Positions 58,180 to 64,000 of a stretch of 64,000 bases of DNA are shown here, one piece after another (position 1 is the stretch's first letter; the number at the start of each line of letters is the position of its first letter). Position numbers and translations under genes: made by a program. Location of the stretch: contig CM055107.1 of assembly GCA_029204225.1 (NCBI GenBank), positions 49,796,546 to 49,860,545 on the forward strand. Reading direction: 5' to 3'. The notes beneath the pieces were generated by a model, which was not told the DNA's origin, did not search any database, and saw nothing but the letters and a program-made list of their open reading frames with translations. Origin of the DNA: Diphasiastrum complanatum. Lineage: Eukaryota > Streptophyta > Lycopodiopsida > Lycopodiales > Lycopodiaceae.

Positions 58180-58625
58180 TGTAGATGAATGCTTATTGTG
58201 ATTTGAATGAACTATATCGCTGTTTGATCGTGCTTGTTTACTCACTTTGATCAGAACACGGACGTCTACGACTCCTCAATTTTTGATCAGACGATGGCTG
58301 TCTTTGATGCCTAAGGGACTCACGATATCATACTGCTATTGCAATCAATTTCAGAACCAAACTTCTCATTGAATCCATTTTTCAGTAATACCACACACAC
58401 CATCTCTAATATCTTCGGTGGACTGTACTCTTGCCTTTGAGTGTCAATTAATTTTTTTTAAGATCCTGTTGGGCAACTAAGAACACTTAAAGTTGTGATT
58501 GCATTTTGCATAAGCTTTCTGTTAGACTATTTTTGCACTTGGCAGCTGATTGTAGCACGAGAGCTGTTCCACAATATTCCTGCTCTCTTCTCCATTCGTG
58601 TTCTTCCAGCTCTCTTGCCCCATCA
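58180..58625 (+). repeat. 3' LTR of copia C
   Basis: Collinear with 53104-53548; starts TGTAGATGAATGC and ends CCCCATCA. Confidence 0.85.
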
Positions 58626-59029
58626 TCCAAGACTAGGAGTATACTCAATCCTATGTATTGGTCAGGGACATAACATTCTTCCCCCCTTGAAATGCTCCTG
58701 TCTTTAGAAGCTAAACTTAGGAAAATTTTTCTTTACGCTATCAACTCTCTCCCACAAATCATCATCCTCAGTATGACTTTCTCACAGAATTAAGAACTCA
58801 TAGATAGAACAATTTCTTGATCGTTCATCTTTGGTTGTGAGCTCTTTCTTAGGTTCATATGCCAAAGAACCAATTCTATGTACAATTCTGAATGGTCCAC
58901 AAAAATGGGCAGACAGTTTATAATGCTTCCCTATACGTAACGTCTTAGAATCTTTTGGAATCCCAAGATATACCCAATCATCAACTTTAAAATCTCTTGG
59001 ATATCTCTTAAGGTCAGTATAGTGTTTAG
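58626..59029 (-). pseudogene. Gypsy remnant: integrase C-terminus, polypurine tract, LTR start
   Basis: On the - strand, KHYTDLKRYPRDFKVDDWVY followed by GKHYKLSAHFCGPF matches the gypsy integrase C-terminal GPY-type region. It continues to a polypurine tract (AAGGGGGGAAGAA) and TGTTATGTCCC, the likely LTR start, at about 58673. It is cut on the left by copia C and on the right by element E. Confidence 0.7.
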
Positions 59030-59679
59030 TGTGAAAGATTCAACTAGTTTAATCACATTTTGCAAAATTTCCATATTTGGCATATTGAGGCTAAAACTTG
59101 TTTTAGACTTAGAGGTTGACTTTTCAAAGTTCATTAGTCTAAATTTCATTTGAATAAACACTTTTTGAAAGTGTGGGAAAGATAGAATGCGAGTTTGAGT
59201 AGATTCAATTTGAATAAGTTGGGTACATTGAATCTAGACCCAAAATTGGTAGGGTTAGCATTTTGGTGGGAAAGCCAAGTGGCCAAATAGGGTTTGGACC
59301 TGTTATAAAAGGATGTAACTCGTGGAGAGAGTCATCTTCTCTCTTCTCTATCTCATTTCATGCTTATACATGGTTCTCTTGGGTTCTACTATCCATTGGT
59401 GCACTATCTTGGTGATTGCTTGCAATTCTATGTGTAGAATGATCTATATTTGTTATTTTTGGATCCACACGTGTGAAATACAGTAGCTTGCTGGTTTTGT
59501 ACGGACCCCAACAGTACATAATCATTTCATTCAAGTTTGATCAAGTTCTATTAGTGTTTGCATCTCAAATTGTGTGTAGATGCTGATTTTTCTACATTGG
59601 TGAAATTGGTAGTGTATTTCTCTTTCTAACCAAAGATCATTCAAGTAGATTGGATCTTAAGGATCTGAAATCTTTCACA
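59030..59679 (+). repeat. 5' LTR of copia E
   Basis: 650 bases with inverted ends TGTGAAAGAT ... ATCTTTCACA. TATAAAA at 59304-59310 is the probable promoter TATA box; CACACGTGTG at 59466 is a G-box palindrome shared with other LTRs here. Confidence 0.9.
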
Positions 59680-59691
59680 TGGTATCAGAGC
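59680..59691 (+). promoter_or_regulatory. Primer-binding site of copia E
   Basis: TGGTATCAGAGC, with no spacer after the LTR. Confidence 0.95.
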
Positions 59692-60279
59692 TTGTGTTTC
59701 AGGTTATGAAGGAGGAAATCAGATCTATCAATGATTTGGTGAAGATATCAAGTCTAGAGCATGCTAGAGAGGATTCTACACCAAAATCAGATTTTTTGCT
59801 TTTGTAGATTGGATCTTTTGTAGATCAAAACACTAAATAGGTCAATATACTTGTTCAATTCCATTTTTTGAATTCACATGCTGGATTTGGCCAATTTTTG
59901 GATCATTGGTTCAACCTAAGTGGTGGCTTATAGATTGCATATCAAATTTTTAGCATTTGCATGTAGATTTGGAATAGTCCATTTTTTGTGATTTTGTCAA
60001 AACCCTAATTTTGATTGGATCTCTAGATAGTGAGGTTTCTGGACTTCATTTGAGTGTGTTTCAATCTTAGGAAGTGGCAAAAGTCATTAAATTGAGGATA
60101 GATCATAGGTTGATCAAGATTCCATGATTCTATGTGTTGATTTGCTTGGATAAGTGCTAGAAGAGAATTTGTGAGATAGTTTCAAATCTTGGTGATTTCT
60201 TTTGAAAGCATTTGTTGTTGTTCAAAGGAGTGCTTTGTGCATTGAAACAAGTTGAAAGAGAAGATCAGGTCATTGCTAC
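59692..60279 (+). other. Untranslated leader of copia E
   Basis: Non-coding sequence between the primer-binding site and the gag start; no other feature. Confidence 0.6.
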
Positions 60280-63200
60280 ATGGCAACCTCGATTGGAGTC
60301 ATGTTGGAAGCCAATGATAGGCTTACCTCAAGTAACTATTCATTATGGAAAGTGAGGATGGAGTCACTTCTTGAGATAAATGATGTTTTGGATATTGTTG
60401 TAGGTTTGGAGGAGAGACCAGCAATACAACAAGATCAATTGAGGTATGACAAGAGGGCCAAGAAGGCTCTACACATGATAAAGATGAATGTTACCAATGA
60501 ACTTCTCAAGGAAGCTGGTAAGTGCACATCATCTTTGAAAGCTTGGAATTCATTGAAGAAGCTTTATGAATCCAAGTCTACTTCTAGAGTGTTGACTCTA
60601 AGAAGGCAAATCTTTTCTTGTTTGCAAAAAAATGAACAAAGTCCAAGTACTTTTGTTTTGAGAATGAAAGCATTGAATGATGAGTTAGCTTGCATAGATG
60701 AAAGCATTAAGGAAGGAGAGCTTATTCAAGTGATTCTTAATGGCTTGTTGGATGCTCATGCTAACATTGTTCAAAGTATTGCTATTCAAGAGACTTTACC
60801 AAGTTTGATGGATCTTGAAGAGATCTTGATCAATGAGGAATATAGGCTTCAAGCAAGAGGTGGATCTACATCGACACTTCAAGAGGATGCTATGTTCACA
60901 AAGGGCAAATTCAAGGGCAAAACCAAAAGCAAGTGGTCTAAAGGGCAAGATCAAGTGGATGCTTCTTCAAGTGGCAAAAAGAAGGATAGATCAAAGCTCA
61001 AGTGCTTCTATTGTGGCATCAAAGGACACTTTGCAAGTGAGTGCTACAAGAAGAAGAGAGATCAAAGAGACAAGCAAGGTAATCTTACTCTTGATGAGGA
61101 TGGTTTGGATGTGCAAGATGCAAATGATGATGCTTTTGTGATGTCTTCATGTATGCTTGCTAATGATGGAGATCTAGATCCTTGGTGGATTGATAGTGGA
61201 GCAAGTTCACACATGACCTTTCACAAAGAGTACTTTACTTCTTTGTTGGCATATGGAGATGACAAGAGGGTGATCTACACGGCCAATGATGGTGAGTGTG
61301 CAATCAAAGGGATTGGCACAATTCCTATTTCTCTCTCTACAAATAGTAATGTTCATTTGGAGGATGTCTTGTTTATTCCATCTATTACCAAGAATTTGCT
61401 TAGTGTGAGTCAAATGCTAAGTAAGGGCCTCAAGGTGGAGTTTGATGGAGATGCTTGTTTGATCAAAAGGAAGGATGTCTTGATTGGAAAAGGTAAAAGG
61501 CAAGGGAAGTTGTTCAAACTTGATGCTTGTGTTATTGCTAACCAAGTTGGATGTGTTGCAAGGGAGCAAATTTCTATTCAAGAGGTTTGGCACAAAAGGA
61601 TGGGACACCTCAACTTCAAGTCATTGGAGGTAATGGCAAGGAAGAAGGTTGTGATTGGTCTTCCAAGTTCCTCAAGTAATGACAAGCATGTTTGTTGGTC
61701 TTGTGCTTTGTCTAAGTCACATAGACTACCTTATACTAGATCTATTTCTAGATCTACAAAGCCTTTTCAACTTGTACATTCGGATATTCATGGATTTACT
61801 ACAATTAGCAATAGTGGAGCTAAGATGTATGTAACATTCATTGATGATTTTAGTAGATTTTGTTGGATCTATCTACTAAAGAGCAAGGATGAAGTGTATG
61901 ATGTCTTTGTCAAGTTCAAGAATGCAAGGGAGAACCAATTCTCCACAAAGATCAAGTGCTTGAGAGGTGACAATGGTGGTGAGTACATATCTAACAAGTT
62001 CAAGGCCTTTTGTGATGAGCATGGGATGAAGAGGGAGTATACAACATCAAGGACCCCACAACAAAATGGAGTGGCTGAAAGGAAGAATAGAACTTTATGT
62101 GAAAGTGCTAAAGCTATGAGGCTAAGTGCTAATCTTGACAAACCATTTTGGGATCAAGCTTTGTTGTGTGCCAATTTCTTGTGCAATAGGTGGCCGAGTG
62201 CTATTTTGGATGGAAGGACACCTTTTGAGATGCTATTCAAGAGGAGGCCGAGTGTCAACTTTCTAAGAACCTTTGGATGCACATGCTATGTCAACATTAC
62301 TCTTGATGATAGGACCAAGGAGGATCCATCTTCAAGAAGAGGTATTTTTGTTGGATATAGTGAGGTGATTAAAGCCTACAAGGTTTACATTCCTTCTACT
62401 AACAAAGTGATTGTTGGTAGAGATGCCATTTTTGATGAGGGAAACATTCCAAAGGTGTCTTCAAGCATGATTGATGGTAAAGTAGATGGATCTAACATTC
62501 TTGATGTTGATGAGAAGGATCCTACTTTGAATGGTGGTGATGATGGACCTTCATCAAGTCAAAAGCCAAGGAGAACATCAAGAGAAAGACAAGTACCTTC
62601 AAGGCTCACATATGATCAAAAGGGTAAGCAAGTAGTTTCTGGAAATTATGTTGCTTTCCTAACCTCTTTGGATGAGCCTACAAGTGTAGATCAAGCAAGG
62701 AAAGAAGAGGAGTGGATCCAAGCAATGGATCTTGAGTATCAAGCTCTTATGAAGAATGGAACATGGAGATTGGTGGAGTTGCCTAAGGACAAGAAAGCTA
62801 TTGGATGCAAATGGATCTTCAAGGTGAAGACAAACCAAGATGGATCTATCAACAAGTACAAGGCAAGGTTAGTGGAAAAAGGATATGCTCAACGACAAGG
62901 AATTGACTATGATGAGACCTTTGCACCCGTGGCAAAGATGGTAAGCATTCGAGTCATCATTTCACTTGCTACACTTTATGGATGGGATCTATGGCAAATG
63001 GACATTTCAAATGCATTCTTGAATGGTGATCTTGAGGAGGAAGTATACATGGAGCAACCCGAGAGCTACATCTCATCAACAAAGCCAAATCATGTGTGTC
63101 TTCTACAAAAGAGTTTGCATGGCCTTAAGCAAGCACCAAGGAGTTGGTATGCTAAGCTTAACACTTTTTTACTCTCTCAAGGCTTTGTTATGAGTGAGTA

Positions 63201-64000
63201 TGATCATTCACTTTATTATAGGTTTGCTGGAAATGATGTTACCATCTTGTTAATCTATGTGGATGATATCATCTTGAGTGGTGGAGACAATCAAGATGTG
63301 GAGAATATCAAGAATGCTCTTAAGAAGGAGTTTGAGGTGCATGATCTTGGTAATTTGCATTACATTTTAGGAATAGAAGTCATTAGATCTTCTCAATATA
63401 CTTTCATTTGTCAAGAGAAGTATGCTAATTCTATTCTAGAAAGATTTCATATGGTAGATGCAAAAGCTATTGATACACCTATGGAGTCTCATGTAAAGCT
63501 TACTATAAGAGGTAATGAAAGATCCTTCAAGAACATTACTCTCTATAGAAAGCTAGTTGGTTCACTCATCTATCTAACCATTACTAGACCTTATCTAAGC
63601 TATTGTGTTGGAAGATTGAGTCAATTCATGCAAGATCCTAGTGAGGAGCATTGGAAGCTAGGAAAGCGAGTTTTGAGGTACATCATTGGAACTCGAGATT
63701 TTGGCATATTGTATGAGGGATCATCACCTAATCTTTTTGGATTTTCAGATTCGAACTATGCTGGAGATATAATGGATAGGAAATCCATTAGTTCTTATTG
63801 TATTTTCATAGGTGATGGAGCTATATCATGGATGTCAAAGAAACAAGCCACTATCTCATTGTCATCTAGTGAGGCCGAGTACAAAGCTCTTACACATTGC
63901 ACAAAGGAGATGGTATGGATCAAGAGGATGATCAAGGATCTTCACTTGCTGGATTTTTCAGAGAGCCCAATCATCTTTTGTGACAATCAATCAGCCCAAA
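60280..64000 (+). CDS. Copia E gag-pol polyprotein, open to the window edge
   Basis: I read all 1240 codons from ATG 60280 and found no stop. Gag begins MATSIGVMLEANDRL. The zinc knuckle CFYCGIKGHFASEC is residues 242-255. Protease: WWIDSGASSHMT with DSGA from 305. The integrase zinc site is H438, H442, C472, C475; the catalytic triad is D502 (VHSDIHG), D564 (RGDNGGEY) and E600 (NGVAERKN), with exactly 35 residues between the last two. RT: QMDISNAFLNGDLEEEVYM, then YVDD at 993-996. RNase H: SDSNYAGD (D1157), SSSEAEYKAL (E1198/E1200) and CDNQSA (D1235). Every expected catalytic residue that I could check is present. Gag resembles the - strand remnant at 15194-16161. This could encode a working element; the final RNase H residues are outside the window. 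Confidence 0.92.
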   Translation, partial: MATSIGVMLEANDRLTSSNYSLWKVRMESLLEINDVLDIVVGLEERPAIQQDQLRYDKRAKKALHMIKMNVTNELLKEAGKCTSSLKAWNSLKKLYESKSTSRVLTLRRQIFSCLQKNEQSPSTFVLRMKALNDELACIDESIKEGELIQVILNGLLDAHANIVQSIAIQETLPSLMDLEEILINEEYRLQARGGSTSTLQEDAMFTKGKFKGKTKSKWSKGQDQVDASSSGKKKDRSKLKCFYCGIKGHFASECYKKKRDQRDKQGNLTLDEDGLDVQDANDDAFVMSSCMLANDGDLDPWWIDSGASSHMTFHKEYFTSLLAYGDDKRVIYTANDGECAIKGIGTIPISLSTNSNVHLEDVLFIPSITKNLLSVSQMLSKGLKVEFDGDACLIKRKDVLIGKGKRQGKLFKLDACVIANQVGCVAREQISIQEVWHKRMGHLNFKSLEVMARKKVVIGLPSSSSNDKHVCWSCALSKSHRLPYTRSISRSTKPFQLVHSDIHGFTTISNSGAKMYVTFIDDFSRFCWIYLLKSKDEVYDVFVKFKNARENQFSTKIKCLRGDNGGEYISNKFKAFCDEHGMKREYTTSRTPQQNGVAERKNRTLCESAKAMRLSANLDKPFWDQALLCANFLCNRWPSAILDGRTPFEMLFKRRPSVNFLRTFGCTCYVNITLDDRTKEDPSSRRGIFVGYSEVIKAYKVYIPSTNKVIVGRDAIFDEGNIPKVSSSMIDGKVDGSNILDVDEKDPTLNGGDDGPSSSQKPRRTSRERQVPSRLTYDQKGKQVVSGNYVAFLTSLDEPTSVDQARKEEEWIQAMDLEYQALMKNGTWRLVELPKDKKAIGCKWIFKVKTNQDGSINKYKARLVEKGYAQRQGIDYDETFAPVAKMVSIRVIISLATLYGWDLWQMDISNAFLNGDLEEEVYMEQPESYISSTKPNHVCLLQKSLHGLKQAPRSWYAKLNTFLLSQGFVMSEYDHSLYYRFAGNDVTILLIYVDDIILSGGDNQDVENIKNALKKEFEVHDLGNLHYILGIEVIRSSQYTFICQEKYANSILERFHMVDAKAIDTPMESHVKLTIRGNERSFKNITLYRKLVGSLIYLTITRPYLSYCVGRLSQFMQDPSEEHWKLGKRVLRYIIGTRDFGILYEGSSPNLFGFSDSNYAGDIMDRKSISSYCIFIGDGAISWMSKKQATISLSSSEAEYKALTHCTKEMVWIKRMIKDLHLLDFSESPIIFCDNQSAQ

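Larger units (their letters stand above)
53104..58625 (+). mobile_element. Ty1/copia retrotransposon C, full-length but dead
   Basis: Two collinear LTRs, a primer-binding site at 53552, and gag-pol remnants between. It has been broken by a 626-base LTR-like insertion at 57322. The bases flanking the two LTRs do not form a clear target duplication, so one flank may be rearranged. Confidence 0.85.
59030..64000 (+). mobile_element. Ty1/copia retrotransposon E, apparently intact, runs off the window
   Basis: Complete 5' LTR, abutting primer-binding site, leader and one uninterrupted polyprotein frame up to the last base. The 3' LTR lies beyond 64000. It is inserted in the gypsy remnant ending at 59029, with TTTAG immediately before it. 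It is the least damaged element in the window and probably the youngest. Confidence 0.9.

Overview
The window reads as plant nuclear DNA. It holds two ordinary spliced plant genes (a PGSIP7/8-type GT8 glycosyltransferase and a 14-3-3 protein) in AT-rich sequence packed with Ty1/copia and Ty3/gypsy retrotransposons primed by the plant initiator-tRNA-Met site (TGGTATCAGAGC). I cannot fix the species.

Layout. 1-3.7 kb: a weak ORF, one copy of an unusual 0.5-0.6 kb repeat and simple repeats. 4.85-8.35 kb: the PGSIP7/8-like gene (+, five exons, 505 aa). 9.9-10.4 kb: a perfect hairpin beside a polypyrimidine tract. 11.0-15.2 kb: a decayed copia element (A) sitting in an older opposite-strand copia gag (15.2-16.2 kb). 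17.8-27.1 kb: the strangest part. It contains a ParB-like EGxH fragment, a histone-H3-like reading frame with an ARTK tail and three in-frame stops, and a spliced Ulp1-like (C48) protease segment, all on +. An unidentified multi-segment coding region converges on them from the - strand, and a copia fragment interrupts the whole. 27.2-35.2 kb: copia element B joined at two points to gypsy and copia pieces. 37.2-38.1 kb: an old direct duplication. 38.6-41.3 kb: the 14-3-3 gene behind a repeated promoter unit carrying six CACGTG boxes. 42.68-42.93 kb: a complete short non-autonomous Helitron. 44.1-52.9 kb: a lone 5' LTR, a gypsy element on the - strand, and a truncated relative of copia A fused to the gypsy LTR. 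53.1-58.6 kb: copia element C with both LTRs, broken by an LTR-like insertion that is the inverted partner of the 1 kb repeat. 58.6-59.0 kb: a gypsy remnant. 59.03-64.0 kb: copia element E, whose polyprotein is open for 1240 codons up to the window edge.

How it fits together. The two host genes have clean splice sites and reading frames and are probably functional. Nearly everything else is nested transposon sequence of different ages: A, B, C and the gypsy elements carry stops, frameshifts and lost catalytic residues, while E keeps all its catalytic motifs and looks young. The 17.8-27.1 kb cluster matches none of these retroelements and is the best candidate for an undescribed mobile or captured gene set. 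All assignments come from reading motifs by eye; no database search was possible.
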